From: Paraplanobispora siamensis
Lineage (GTDB): Bacteria; Actinomycetota; Actinomycetes; Streptosporangiales; Streptosporangiaceae
Direction: 5' to 3'
DNA length: 64,000 nucleotides
Assembly (NCBI RefSeq): GCF_016863175.1
Contig: NZ_BOOJ01000021.1
Coordinates: 1 to 64,000 of the forward strand
Shown here one piece after another: positions 53,016-61,439 of this stretch. The notes below the pieces were generated by a model. The model saw only the letters and a list, made by a program, of their open reading frames with translations, made no database searches and was not told the DNA's origin. The number at the start of each line of letters is the position of its first letter. The first letter of the stretch is position 1. Position numbers and translations under genes: made by a program.

Positions 53016-53394
53016 CGCCGCCTCCTCCGCCTCCGTCACCGCCGCCTCCACCGCCGCTCTCTCCCCCACCGCCGTATCCTCCGGAGTCACCTGATCCGCC
53101 GCCCCATCCTTCCCTGCGCGTGGACCACCAGCCGCCCGAGCCGTCCGTCGCCCCCGTCATCAGGCGGTACGGCTCGCCCCTCGTCAGGCCGCGGAGCCGC
53201 GAGGTGCGGGAACGCCGGGTCTCGGAGCCCGCAGAATAAGCGCGCCAGGTCTGGGAGCCCGCACCTCGAGCACGCGAGCCACGGACACGCGCGGCACGCG
53301 CCCGCCGCCTGATTCCGGAGACCGGTTTCAGGAGGAGGACGAGAAGAGTGAGGAAAACCGCGCCTATGAGCAGAACACCGATGAGAGCATCCAT
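53008..53394 (-). CDS. small membrane-anchored Gly-rich protein of the MNIO operon
   Basis: From the ATG at 53394, preceded by GGAGGCCGGT, the product has 128 residues. One helix near the N terminus (residues about 3-24, LIGVLLIGAVFLTLLVLLL) is followed by an Arg/Ala/Ser-rich segment, then GEPYRLMTGATDGSGGWW and a C terminus of about 35 residues rich in Gly, with GYGGGGES and GGDGG. No Cys is present. The last seven or so Gly codons include the ribosome-binding site of the DUF692 gene, and the two genes overlap by eight bases. Its sequence resembles nothing I know apart from the Gly-rich tail of the gene before it. Confidence 0.75.
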   Translation of the reverse strand: MDALIGVLLIGAVFLTLLVLLLKPVSGIRRRARAARVRGSRARGAGSQTWRAYSAGSETRRSRTSRLRGLTRGEPYRLMTGATDGSGGWWSTRREGWGGGSGDSGGYGGGGESGGGGGGDGGGGGGGG

Positions 53395-53496
53395 ACCGGC
53401 CTCCGAGAAGGGGGTGCGTCCTGCGAACCCTGTAACCGGTAGACGATCGGGCCGCGGGCGAAGTTCTCCGCCGCGGCCCGGACCCCGTCCGCCGCC

Positions 53497-54459
53497 TCAC
53501 CCGCCGCCGCAGCCTCCACCGCAGCCACCGCCGCCGCCGCAGCTGGACCCGCCGCCGGAGTCGCCGCCGCTCGACCCGCCGGAGTCGCCGCCCCATCCGC
53601 CGCCGCCGAAGTCGCCGCCGCCGTAGGAGGAGTCGCCGCCCGACCCGCCGCCGCAGGAGCCGCTCACGTAGCCGCCGGTCGTGTCGCGCTGCTGGAGCTC
53701 CTGGGCCAGGCCGGGATCGTCGAGCTCGCTCAGGCCGTACAGGGCGACCGGGAAGCCGACGGCGAAGGCCAGGTCGCCGCTCACCGGGCGGACGCCGCGG
53801 ACGTGCGACCGGCGGGCGTACAGGAGCGCCTCCGTCCCGGACCTGGTGAGCACGCTGCGCAGAGCCGTCTTCTGCGTGGCGTGGATGATCAGGCCCACGA
53901 CCGCCGTGACCAGGCCGATCAGGAAGGCGAACACGGTGAGCCCGCTGTCCAGGCCGATGACGGCCGTGCCGATGCTGAAGACGACCGCGAGCACCGAGAC
54001 GGTCAGCAGCCGGCTCAGCAGCTTGCGCGCCCCGGTGAGCGCGCCGTCGGGCACCAGGAGCCCGCGGCCGACCAGGTTGTAGCGCAGGCCCTCCATGGCC
54101 TGCCCCTCGGCCACCGTACGGCGCAGCTCACCGGCCGCGCAGCTGCCTCCGCGCTCGGCCAGCGCGTCCATGACGGACCGCTCGATCGGGTCCGGGGACG
54201 GCGGGGCCCCGGCCACGAGGCCGATCTGCCCGCCCCGCGAGACGCGCACGCCGCCGCCCCTGGCCAGCAGGCCGAGCGCGGTGTTGACGGTGCGGAGCGG
54301 TCCACCGGACAGGTAGGCCAGCTCGTAGGGGGTGAGCGGACCGCCCGGATGGCTCGCGGCGGCCCGGCGAACCCTGCGGTGCTCGACACCCAGCGCCACC
54401 GCCGTGGTGACGGCCATCACGGCGAGGGCCGCCGCGATGACGATCAGTACGACTCCCAT
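53497..54459 (-). CDS. TIGR04222-type membrane protein with Gly/Cys-rich tail
   Basis: From the ATG at 54459, preceded by AGGAGGCGGAC, the product has 320 residues. Helix one is at about residues 2-24. A soluble domain with LTPYELAYLSGGPLRTVNTA and SVMDALAERGGS matches the TIGR04222 domain. Two further helices lie at about 150-190 (AVVFSIGTAVIGLDSG, FAFLIGLVTAVVGLIIHA). The final 60 residues are almost only Gly, Ser and Asp with four Cys, ending in SCGGGGGCGGGCGGG. TIGR04222 proteins often co-occur with DUF692 enzymes in actinobacteria. The Cys-containing tail is the most obvious candidate for modification by that enzyme. Confidence 0.85.
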   Translation of the reverse strand: MGVVLIVIAAALAVMAVTTAVALGVEHRRVRRAAASHPGGPLTPYELAYLSGGPLRTVNTALGLLARGGGVRVSRGGQIGLVAGAPPSPDPIERSVMDALAERGGSCAAGELRRTVAEGQAMEGLRYNLVGRGLLVPDGALTGARKLLSRLLTVSVLAVVFSIGTAVIGLDSGLTVFAFLIGLVTAVVGLIIHATQKTALRSVLTRSGTEALLYARRSHVRGVRPVSGDLAFAVGFPVALYGLSELDDPGLAQELQQRDTTGGYVSGSCGGGSGGDSSYGGGDFGGGGWGGDSGGSSGGDSGGGSSCGGGGGCGGGCGGG

Positions 54460-54619
54460 GTCCGCCTCCTGAAAGGGCCGGGGGGCATATGCCCGTTGCC
54501 AGATAGACGCTTGTGGAGACGCGGAAGTTTCTCCTGGAAGGAGCCTATTTCACCGCCGGTGGCCGGTGTGCCCGCCGGAGCCCCGGCGCCCGTCCGCCGA
54601 CCACGGCCGCGGACGCGCC

Positions 54620-54652
54620 GGAGCCCCGGCGCCTGGCGGACGCCGGGGCTCC
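54620..54652 (-). terminator. 12-bp hairpin after pckG
   Basis: GGAGCCCCGGCG and CGCCGGGGCTCC pair perfectly around a nine-base loop about 65 bases after the pckG stop. A second copy of the left arm (near 54577) lies further downstream. It separates pckG from the TIGR04222 gene. Confidence 0.7.
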
Positions 54653-54716
54653 CGGAAGGCCCGCGGCCAGGAGGGACCCGGGCGGGAGAAGGCCGGAGAG
54701 GATCGGGGGACGGAGC

Positions 54717-56516
54717 TCAGCCCAGGCGGTCGACCAGGGCGTTGTACTCCTCCCACAGCTCCTTGGGCAGGTGGTCGCCGAAGGTCTCGAAGAAGGACGG
54801 GATCAGCGCGGCCTCCTCCTTCCACACCTCGGTGTCCACGGTGAGCAGGGTCCGCAGGTCCTCGGCGGGGAGGTCGAGGCCCTCGGTGTCCAGCTCGGCG
54901 GGGAGCAGGCCGATCGGGGTCTCGACGGCCTGCGCCTTGCCGTTGAGGCGGTCGACGATCCACTTGAGCACGCGGCTGTTCTCGCCGAAGCCGGGCCAGA
55001 TGAACTTGCCGTCGGCGTTCTTGCGGAACCAGTTCACGTAGTAGACGCGCGGCAGCTTCGCACCCTCGCGCTGACCGATCTTGACCCAGTGGGCGAAGTA
55101 GTCACCCATGTTGTAGCCGCAGAACGGGAGCATCGCGAACGGGTCACGGCGCAGCTCGCCGACCGTGCCCTCGGCGGCGGCGGTCTTCTCCGAGGCGATG
55201 TTCGCCCCGATGAACACGCCGTGGTTCCAGCTCAGCGCCTCGGTGACGAGCGGGACCGCACTGGCGCGGCGGCCGCCGAAGAGGATCGCGGAGATCGGCA
55301 CGCCCTTGGGGTCCTGCCACTCGGGGGCGATCGTCGGGCACTGCCCGGCGGGCACCGCGAAGCGGGCGTTGGGGTGGGCGGCGGGCTCGTCGCCGTCCGG
55401 GGTCCAGTCGCGGCCCTTCCAGTCGGTCAGGTGCGCCGGGGGCTCGTCGGTCAGGCCCTCCCACCACACGTCGCCGTCGTCGGTGAGGGCGACGTTGGTG
55501 AAGACGCTGTTGCCCCAGAGCGTCCTGATCGCATTGGCGTTGGTGGACTCGCCGGTGCCGGGCGCGACGCCGAAGAAGCCGGCCTCGGGGTTGATGGCGT
55601 ACAGGCGGCCGTCCTCGCCGAAGCGCATCCAGGCGATGTCGTCGCCGATCGTCTCGACCTTCCAGCCGGGGATCGTCGGCTGGAGCATCGCCAGGTTGGT
55701 CTTGCCGCACGCCGAGGGGAAGGCCGCCGCGACGTAGCGGGTCTCCCCGCTGGGCGGGGTGAGCTTGAGGATGAGCATGTGCTCGGCCAGCCAGCCCTCG
55801 TCGCGGGCCATGGTGCTGGCGATGCGCAGCGCGTAGCACTTCTTGCCGAGCAGGGCGTTGCCGCCGTAGCCGGAGCCGTAGGACCAGATCTCGCGGGTCT
55901 CGGGGAAGTGGCTGATGTACTTGGTGGTGTTGCACGGCCACGGCACGTCGGCCTGGCCGGGCTCCAGCGGGGCGCCCACGGAGTGCACGCACTTGACGAA
56001 GTCGCCGCGCTCCTCGATGAGCCGCAGGGCGGCCTCGCCCATCCTGGTCATGACCCGCATCGACACCGCCACGTACGGCGAGTCGGTGATCTCGACGCCG
56101 AGCTGGGAGATCTCCCCGCCGAGCGGGCCCATGCAGAACGGGACCACGTACATGGTGCGGCCGCGCATGCTCCCCTTGAAGATCTTCCCGAAGGTCGCGC
56201 GCATCTCGGCGGGAGCGATCCAGTTGTTGGTCGGGCCCGCGTCCTCCTCGCGCTCGGAGCAGATGTAGGTGCGGTCCTCGACGCGGGCGACGTCACTGGG
56301 GTCGGAGGCGGCGTAGAAGCTGTTCTGCCGCTTGGCGAGCCGCTTGAAGGTCCCCTGGTCGACCAGCAGGTTCGTCAGGCGGGTCCACTCGGCCTCGGAA
56401 CCGTCGCACCATTCGATCCTGTCGGGCTGGGTGAGCTCGGCGATCTCCTTGACCCAGGCGGCGAGTCCCTCGTGGCTGGTCGGGCTGGAGGTGGATACGT
56501 CAACGGTTGCGGTCAC
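54717..56516 (-). CDS. pckG: phosphoenolpyruvate carboxykinase (GTP)
   Basis: The 599-residue product starts at a GTG. It converts oxaloacetate and GTP to phosphoenolpyruvate, the entry to gluconeogenesis. Family motifs are all present: [37 protein letters not shown], the P-loop [32 protein letters not shown] and [20 protein letters not shown]. Length is normal. With glpX it forms the gluconeogenic pair of the window. Inverted GGTYTARACC-type sites lie about 215-260 bases upstream. Confidence 0.97.
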   Translation of the reverse strand: MTATVDVSTSSPTSHEGLAAWVKEIAELTQPDRIEWCDGSEAEWTRLTNLLVDQGTFKRLAKRQNSFYAASDPSDVARVEDRTYICSEREEDAGPTNNWIAPAEMRATFGKIFKGSMRGRTMYVVPFCMGPLGGEISQLGVEITDSPYVAVSMRVMTRMGEAALRLIEERGDFVKCVHSVGAPLEPGQADVPWPCNTTKYISHFPETREIWSYGSGYGGNALLGKKCYALRIASTMARDEGWLAEHMLILKLTPPSGETRYVAAAFPSACGKTNLAMLQPTIPGWKVETIGDDIAWMRFGEDGRLYAINPEAGFFGVAPGTGESTNANAIRTLWGNSVFTNVALTDDGDVWWEGLTDEPPAHLTDWKGRDWTPDGDEPAAHPNARFAVPAGQCPTIAPEWQDPKGVPISAILFGGRRASAVPLVTEALSWNHGVFIGANIASEKTAAAEGTVGELRRDPFAMLPFCGYNMGDYFAHWVKIGQREGAKLPRVYYVNWFRKNADGKFIWPGFGENSRVLKWIVDRLNGKAQAVETPIGLLPAELDTEGLDLPAEDLRTLLTVDTEVWKEEAALIPSFFETFGDHLPKELWEEYNALVDRLG

Positions 56517-56726
56517 TGCGGCAGCTCCTCACGCTTCTCAGGGCCAAATCATCATTGACGACGAAACCGGACTTAATCCAATTGGCGTAGACCAGTGAAT
56601 ATGTCCGGCCGAACGTCGTCCCGCCCCGGTCCGAACCCCGCCGGTCGGCGTATGGCCTGGCAGGGGCCGTGGCGTTCGGATGTCCCTACCCGAAAGAAGC
56701 GCTTTTAAAGAAGCTATTATGGCCAG

Positions 56727-56778
56727 TGGTATAGGCCAATGACAGAGGTCTAAACCAATATCGACAAAGGTTCAGACC
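56727..56778. promoter_or_regulatory. cluster of GntR-like sites upstream of pckG
   Basis: Three related near-palindromes occur within 52 bases: TGGTATAGGCCA (56727-56738), GGTCTAAACC (56747-56756) and GGTTCAGACC (56769-56778). All approximate the TGGTCTAGACCA core used by many actinobacterial GntR-family regulators. They lie in the 291-base gap (56517-56807) between pckG and the RHH-like gene; the leftward CATAAT near 56715 may be the pckG -10 box. Nothing else is seen in the gap. Confidence 0.45.
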
Positions 56779-56807
56779 ACTTTCATGACCGTTTTCCCTG
56801 GCCGGCC

Positions 56808-57335
56808 TCAGGAACCGACGTCGGGCCCCGACGCGCGAACCCGGTCGACGTGTTGCAGCGCGTCCCTCAGTTCGGCCAGCCAGGTGTCGGTGTGCTTGCC
56901 CACCAGACGGACGCACCAGGCCAGCGCGTCACTCCTGCTGCGCGCCACTCCCGCGGCCACCAAGGTGTCCAGGACCCGGCGCTCCGTCTGGCGCAACCGT
57001 GTCATGACGGGGACCGACAGTGTGGTGAACATCACCGTCTGGTCACCGACCGCGACTCCCCAGGACACCTTCCTGCGGAAGCGGTGCTCCGCCTCCAGGG
57101 CGATCTCGATGCGCCGCTCCCTGGTCTCCTCACGGAAGCGCTGCACCCCGCCCTCCAGAGCGGCGGCCCGCTCCACCTCGGAGGCGTCCTCGGCCAGCGC
57201 CGGCGGCCGGAGGGTGCCGATCACCGTGATCTCCTCACGGTCGAGCACGATCTCCGGCGGGCCCTCGAACCAGCCGTCGGGCATGCGACCGGAGAACCAC
57301 CCCCGGAGCTTCTCGCGTGCTTCGTCGTTTTCCAT
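56808..57335 (-). CDS. RHH-like putative DNA-binding protein
   Basis: The 175-residue product starts at the ATG at 57335. The N-terminal 90 residues are alpha/beta (RGWFSGRMPDGWFEGPPEIV, DREEITVIGTLRPPAL) and resemble no domain I know. The C-terminal half looks like a ribbon-helix-helix domain: strand VMFTTLSVPVMTRL, helix RQTERRVLDTLVAAGVARSR, helix SDALAWCVRLVGKHTDTWL. A perfect 18-base palindrome covers its start codon, consistent with autorepression. Conserved in actinobacteria as far as I recall; no function is assigned. It lies upstream of pckG in the same direction. Confidence 0.6.
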   Translation of the reverse strand: MENDEAREKLRGWFSGRMPDGWFEGPPEIVLDREEITVIGTLRPPALAEDASEVERAAALEGGVQRFREETRERRIEIALEAEHRFRRKVSWGVAVGDQTVMFTTLSVPVMTRLRQTERRVLDTLVAAGVARSRSDALAWCVRLVGKHTDTWLAELRDALQHVDRVRASGPDVGS

Positions 57336-57351
57336 GTAATCGAGATTACAT
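57334..57351. promoter_or_regulatory. palindrome covering the RHH-like gene's start codon
   Basis: ATGTAATC and GATTACAT are exact reverse complements separated by GA. The left arm contains the gene's start codon read leftward (CAT at 57333-57335). It is unusually AT-rich for this DNA. A bound protein there would block both transcription elongation and ribosome access. Confidence 0.7.
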
Positions 57352-57474
57352 CTCTACTTGAAAGGTGGCCATAGGCGAACCGGAGACGGTGAAGACACCG
57401 GAATGGGCGCATGGCCGTACGGCGGGCGGCGGGCGGCGGGCGGACTGGCGGACGCGGGCGGGCAGGCGAGCCGG

Positions 57475-58785
57475 TCAGCGGACGCGGGCGGCGATCTGCG
57501 GGCTGATCCGGACGGCGCCGGCGAAGTTCTTCGTGGTGACGGGAACGAGCTTGACCACGTCGCCGGTCCGCGGCGCGTGGAGCATCCTGCCGTCGCCCCA
57601 GTAGATCGCCACGTGCGAGACGTAGCCGGGGTTGGTCGGGTCGTGACGCCAGAACAGCAGGTCGCCGGGCTGGACCTGGGACAGGGAGACCTGCGGGCCC
57701 GCGACGAACTGCTGGTGCGTCACCCGCGGCACCTTGACGCCCGCCTGCGCGAAGGCCCACTGCACCAGGCCGGAGCAGTCGAAGGAGTCCGGGCCCTCGG
57801 CGCCCCAGACGTACGGACGGCCGAGCTTGCCGATCGCGGCGGTGAGCATGGCCTTCACCTGCGGGGCGCTCACCAGGGCCTCCGCGGGCCAGACCGTCTG
57901 CCGGGGGGCGGTGAAGACCGGGTTGACCGTGACGACCTGGCTGCCCTTCGGCAGGATCTTCAGGAGGGTACGGCGCAGCCGGGCGGTGTCGGCCCCGGGG
58001 GCGCTCACCACCAGCGCGTTGTCCTGCGGGATGCCCAGGGCGCGCGCGGTGGTCCGGGAGACCACGGCGTCGACCGCGCCCATGCCCATGGTCGCGTAGG
58101 CGCCCACCCGCAGGCTGTGCCCGGGGGCGGAGACGGTCTTGCCCAGCGGCATCCCGCCGTCGTTGCCCAGGACGAAGGAGACCGCCATCTCCCCGGCCGC
58201 CAGGTTGCGCCACAGCCTGTCGGAGGTCGCGGTCGGGCGCGGGGTGTAGGCCCGGAAGGTCGAGGGGTTCACGCCCAGCGTCTGCACCCGCTTGCCGTCC
58301 AGGACGACCTCGGCGGCGTCGGCCTGCTCGACCGAGCGGATTCCGCGGACCTTGGCGGCCCTGGCCACCACGGCCGGGCTCAGCGGCCGGTGGGCGACCA
58401 CGAACAGATGGGGCCTGCGCATCGCCTTCAGCGGGGCGACCGGCTCGGGGGCGGCGGTCGGCAGGGGGTCCTGCGTCCCGGAGGCCGGCCCGGCGGTCGA
58501 CGGGACCGTCGGCACGCCGGCGGGCGGGGTGATCGGCCCGGTGTGGGCCACCGGCGCCCGGGGCCCCTCGTCCCCGGCCGCGACCAGACCGGGATCGCGC
58601 CCGGCCAACTGGGACAGGACCACCAGGTCGGCTGCCAGGACCGCGACCAGGAGCACCGCGATGACCGGGACCGCCCGTCTCGCCGCGCGCACGCCGCGGC
58701 GGCCGCGGCCGAGGCGGGGACGGTAGGCGAGGTCGCGGCGGATCTGGTCGAGCAGGCCGGAGCCGCCCGTCCGCCGTTCGAACAC
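57475..58785 (-). CDS. NlpC/P60 peptidoglycan endopeptidase, membrane anchored
   Basis: The 436-residue product has a helix at about residues 35-60 (RAVPVIAVLLVAVLAADLVV), a Pro/Ala linker, then a middle domain of about 200 residues (HLFVVAHRPLSPAVVARAAKVRG cut as HLFVVAHRPLSPAVVA) of unknown fold. The C-terminal NlpC/P60 domain has the catalytic Cys in PDSFDCSGLVQWAFAQAG, the His in YVSHVAIYWGDGRMLHA and the usual GDLLFWRHD motif. It cleaves peptide bridges in the wall. The middle domain resembles an FtsX-like extracellular segment (GVDAVVSRTTARALGI) but this is a guess. Confidence 0.9.
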   Translation of the reverse strand: MFERRTGGSGLLDQIRRDLAYRPRLGRGRRGVRAARRAVPVIAVLLVAVLAADLVVLSQLAGRDPGLVAAGDEGPRAPVAHTGPITPPAGVPTVPSTAGPASGTQDPLPTAAPEPVAPLKAMRRPHLFVVAHRPLSPAVVARAAKVRGIRSVEQADAAEVVLDGKRVQTLGVNPSTFRAYTPRPTATSDRLWRNLAAGEMAVSFVLGNDGGMPLGKTVSAPGHSLRVGAYATMGMGAVDAVVSRTTARALGIPQDNALVVSAPGADTARLRRTLLKILPKGSQVVTVNPVFTAPRQTVWPAEALVSAPQVKAMLTAAIGKLGRPYVWGAEGPDSFDCSGLVQWAFAQAGVKVPRVTHQQFVAGPQVSLSQVQPGDLLFWRHDPTNPGYVSHVAIYWGDGRMLHAPRTGDVVKLVPVTTKNFAGAVRISPQIAARVR

Positions 58786-58958
58786 GTCCTCTCCCCCTTC
58801 CGCCTGCCCGGCCCCTTGAGTGATCCGGCTTCACGAGCCTGCCGTACATCGCGATCGGATGCACGCGAACCCGCCAGAACGCTCTGATCTCGTGACACTC
58901 CCGCGGACCGGCGTGATTCCGCGACACGCCGACCCCCGCGAGACGACCTCCCGCGACA

Positions 58959-58999
58959 TGACGGATCCGCCGGGACCGAGGGTCCCGGCGGATCCGTCA
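58959..58999 (-). terminator. perfect 19-bp hairpin after greA
   Basis: The arms at 58959-58977 and 58981-58999 are exact reverse complements separated by only GAG. It begins 27 bases after the greA stop on the leftward strand. It is the strongest hairpin I found in the window. Confidence 0.85.
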
Positions 59000-59025
59000 C
59001 CGCGAGGTCACATCACGCGCGGAGG

Positions 59026-59529
59026 TCAGTTGCCACCGGTGTACGGCACGGCTTCGAGGATCTCCACGGTGGTGGAGCGGCCGTTCGGCATCGTGTAGGT
59101 GGCCTTCTCGCCGATCTTCTTGCCGTTGATCGCCGCGCTGAGGGGGGACTTGGGCGAGTAGACGTCGATGGGGGCGCCGCTCTCCTCGCGGGAGGCCAGC
59201 AGGAACGCGACCTCCTCGTCGTCACCCTCGAAACGCACGGTGACGGTCATGCCGGGCCCGACCACGCCCTCGGTGCGCGGGGCCTCTCCGACCTTGGCGC
59301 TGTCCAGGATCTGGCGGAGGTGGAAGATGCGGGCCTCCATCTTGCCCTGCTCGTCCTTGGCGGCGTGGTAACCGCCGTTCTCGCGAAGGTCGCCCTCCTC
59401 CCGGGCGGCCTCGATCTTCTTGGCGATGTCGACGCGCCCGGGCCCCGAGAGGTACTCGAACTCCGCCTTCAGGCGGTCGTACGCCTCCTGAGTGAGCCAG
59501 GTGACGCTCTCGTTGTGGGAGTCGGCCAC
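59026..59529 (-). CDS. greA: transcription elongation factor GreA
   Basis: The GTG at 59529 follows AAGGAGAACCC and gives 167 residues. The N-terminal coiled coil is VTWLTQEAYDRLKAEFEYL, and the tip carries the acidic residues needed for RNA cleavage in EAAREEGDLRENGGYHAAKD. The C-terminal FKBP-like domain has VGPGMTVTVRFEGDDEEV and SPLSAAINGKKIGEKATYTM. GreA rescues backtracked RNA polymerase. The greA, DUF4307, mca order is typical of actinobacteria. Confidence 0.96.
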   Translation of the reverse strand: MADSHNESVTWLTQEAYDRLKAEFEYLSGPGRVDIAKKIEAAREEGDLRENGGYHAAKDEQGKMEARIFHLRQILDSAKVGEAPRTEGVVGPGMTVTVRFEGDDEEVAFLLASREESGAPIDVYSPKSPLSAAINGKKIGEKATYTMPNGRSTTVEILEAVPYTGGN

Positions 59530-59648
59530 GGGTTCTCCTTGCATCCTCTGTGGAGCTTCGCTCTGTGGGACTGTGTGCTGGGGTAACGGACGATCGAATC
59601 TCGACAGGCTAGCAAGTTAAGCGATCGAACGCTTCCCCAAATGTCTCA

Positions 59649-60077
59649 CTATACGAGATGGCAGTACTCGACGTCGCCGGAAGTGGCCTGGGCACTGGTC
59701 TCTAGCCGTTCAGTAAGCCGGACATATCCCTCACCAGCCGGAATATCGACCAGCCGGCTCCCGACTTCCCGGTGGTCCACATCCATCGCGCGCAGGCGGC
59801 AGCGGGCCACGCGGTCGGACGGCTTGACGATCTCGAAGAGGATTTCGACGGAGTCGGGGCGGTTCGCGTCGAAGGCGATGACCTGGTCGATCACCTCGGT
59901 GTCGCCCTTGGCCGCCCACATGACGTAACCCCAGCCACCTGCGAGGACGGCGCACAGGATGGCGATGACGCCGTGCACCACGAAGCGTCCCCTGCGCTGC
60001 GGCCGGTCCGGGAAGTCGCCGGGGGTGCCGAGGACGGGACCTTCGAATCGGCCCTTCTCGGCCTCGCTGGTGGCCAT
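59649..60077 (-). CDS. DUF4307 membrane protein
   Basis: The ATG at 60077, preceded by GGGAGATT, gives 142 residues. One helix at about residues 32-55 (VVHGVIAILCAVLAGGWGYV) separates a polar N terminus (with PGDFPDRPQRRGR) from an outer domain with VDQVIAFDANRPDSVEILFE, CRLRAMDVDHREVGSRLVDIP and a final VEYCHLV. This matches DUF4307 proteins, encoded next to mca across mycothiol-producing actinobacteria. Function is unknown. It is divergent from mca, separated by about 140 bases. Confidence 0.88.
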   Translation of the reverse strand: MATSEAEKGRFEGPVLGTPGDFPDRPQRRGRFVVHGVIAILCAVLAGGWGYVMWAAKGDTEVIDQVIAFDANRPDSVEILFEIVKPSDRVARCRLRAMDVDHREVGSRLVDIPAGEGYVRLTERLETSAQATSGDVEYCHLV

Positions 60078-60220
60078 GACGGAATCTCCCTGCACTACCT
60101 CGGCGTTATCCGAGACAATTGTCCCCCGCGGGGGTCTCGCCCCCGCGACCGCCTTGAGAAAAACTAACCCCTCTCCGGAGTGACCACGCCGTCCGGAGAG
60201 CGAAGAGGAGAAAACGAGCC

Positions 60221-61105
60221 GTGAGTGCACCTCTGAGGCTGATGGCCGTTCACGCCCATCCCGACGACGAGTCCAGCAAGGGCGCCGCCACGATGGCACG
60301 TTATGTCGCCGAAGGTGTGGACGTGCTCGTGTGCACCCTCACCGGAGGGGAGCGCGGCTCGATCCTGAACCCCAAGATGGACCGTCCCGACATCCTGGAG
60401 AACATCGGCGAGGTCCGCCGCCTGGAGATGGAGCGCGCCCGGGAGATCCTCGGCGTGCAGCAGCGTTTCATGGGATTCGTCGACTCCGGCCTGCCGGAGG
60501 ACGAGAACGAGCCGCTGCCCGAGGGATGCTTCGCGCTCCAGCCGATCGAGGCGGCCGCGGCCCCCCTGGTCGCCGCGGTGCGTGAGTTCAGGCCGCACGT
60601 GATCCTGACCTACGACGACGACGGCGGCTACCCGCACCCCGACCACATCATGACCAACCGCGTCTCGGTGGAGGCCTTCGAGGCCGCCGGCGACCCCGAC
60701 CGCTATCCCGAGGCCGGCGAGCCCTGGCAGCCGCTGAAGCTCTACTACCACATGGGCTTCACCAAGGAGCGCTTCGAGGCGCTGCACGAGGCCATGACGG
60801 CGCGGGGCATCGGCTCGCCGTACGCCGACTGGATCTCCCGGTGGGAGGACCGCCCGCAGAAGTGGCCGGTCACCACCCGCGTCCCCTGCGGCGACTACTT
60901 CGAGGCCCGCGACGCTGCCCTGCTGGCGCACGCCACCCAGGTCGACCCCGACGGGTTCTGGTTCGTGTGCCCCCGCGAGCTGCAGCGCGAGATCTGGCCG
61001 ACCGAGGACTACCACCTGGCCCGCTCCCTGGTGGACACCGAGCTTCCCGAGGACGACCTGTTCACCGGCATCCACGCGGAGAGGGTCTCGCCCGCCTGCC
61101 CCTGA
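60221..61105 (+). CDS. mca: mycothiol S-conjugate amidase
   Basis: The GTG at 60221 follows AGAGGAG. The 294-residue product is a LmbE/PIG-L zinc amidase with AVHAHPDDESSKGAATMARY near the N terminus and YPHPDHIMTNRVSVEAF in the middle, and the Mca-typical GGERGSILNPKMDRPDILEN and WPTEDYHLARSLVDTELPED. It splits mycothiol S-conjugates to mercapturates and glucosaminyl-inositol. Its place beside greA and DUF4307 marks it as the canonical Mca; the copy at 34.8-35.7 kb is the extra one. Confidence 0.95.
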   Translation: MSAPLRLMAVHAHPDDESSKGAATMARYVAEGVDVLVCTLTGGERGSILNPKMDRPDILENIGEVRRLEMERAREILGVQQRFMGFVDSGLPEDENEPLPEGCFALQPIEAAAAPLVAAVREFRPHVILTYDDDGGYPHPDHIMTNRVSVEAFEAAGDPDRYPEAGEPWQPLKLYYHMGFTKERFEALHEAMTARGIGSPYADWISRWEDRPQKWPVTTRVPCGDYFEARDAALLAHATQVDPDGFWFVCPRELQREIWPTEDYHLARSLVDTELPEDDLFTGIHAERVSPACP

Positions 61106-61139
61106 CACGACCACGGGGTGCCGGTGGCAGACTTGACGC

Positions 61140-61379
61140 GTGATTGCCTTCAACCCTGCCTCCACCGGCGAGGTCAGCCCGGGGCTCCTCGGCTTCGTCG
61201 TCGTGGCCGCCCTGGGTTTCGCCCTGTTCTTCCTGATCAAGTCGATGAGGAAGCAGATCTCGAAGATCGAGGTCCCGTCCGAGGCCGAGCTTCGCAAGCC
61301 CGCCGAGACTGGTAAGCCCGCCCAGGCGGTCAAGTCCGCCGAGGCGGGCAAGCCCGACGGCGAGAGCCGGTCGAGCTAG
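61140..61379 (+). CDS. small single-helix membrane protein downstream of mca
   Basis: The GTG at 61140 gives 79 residues, 34 bases after the mca stop. A short N terminus, one helix at about residues 15-36 (GLLGFVVVAALGFALFFLI), a basic stop-transfer segment (KSMRKQISKIE) and a Lys/Pro/Ala-rich tail follow. Similar small proteins follow mca in other actinobacteria. Function unknown. Confidence 0.8.
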   Translation: MIAFNPASTGEVSPGLLGFVVVAALGFALFFLIKSMRKQISKIEVPSEAELRKPAETGKPAQAVKSAEAGKPDGESRSS

Positions 61380-61439
61380 AGGCCCGTGCCCGGCCGCCGG
61401 ACGGCCGTGCCGTCACCGTGCCCGGGTCCCCGGCGGTCC

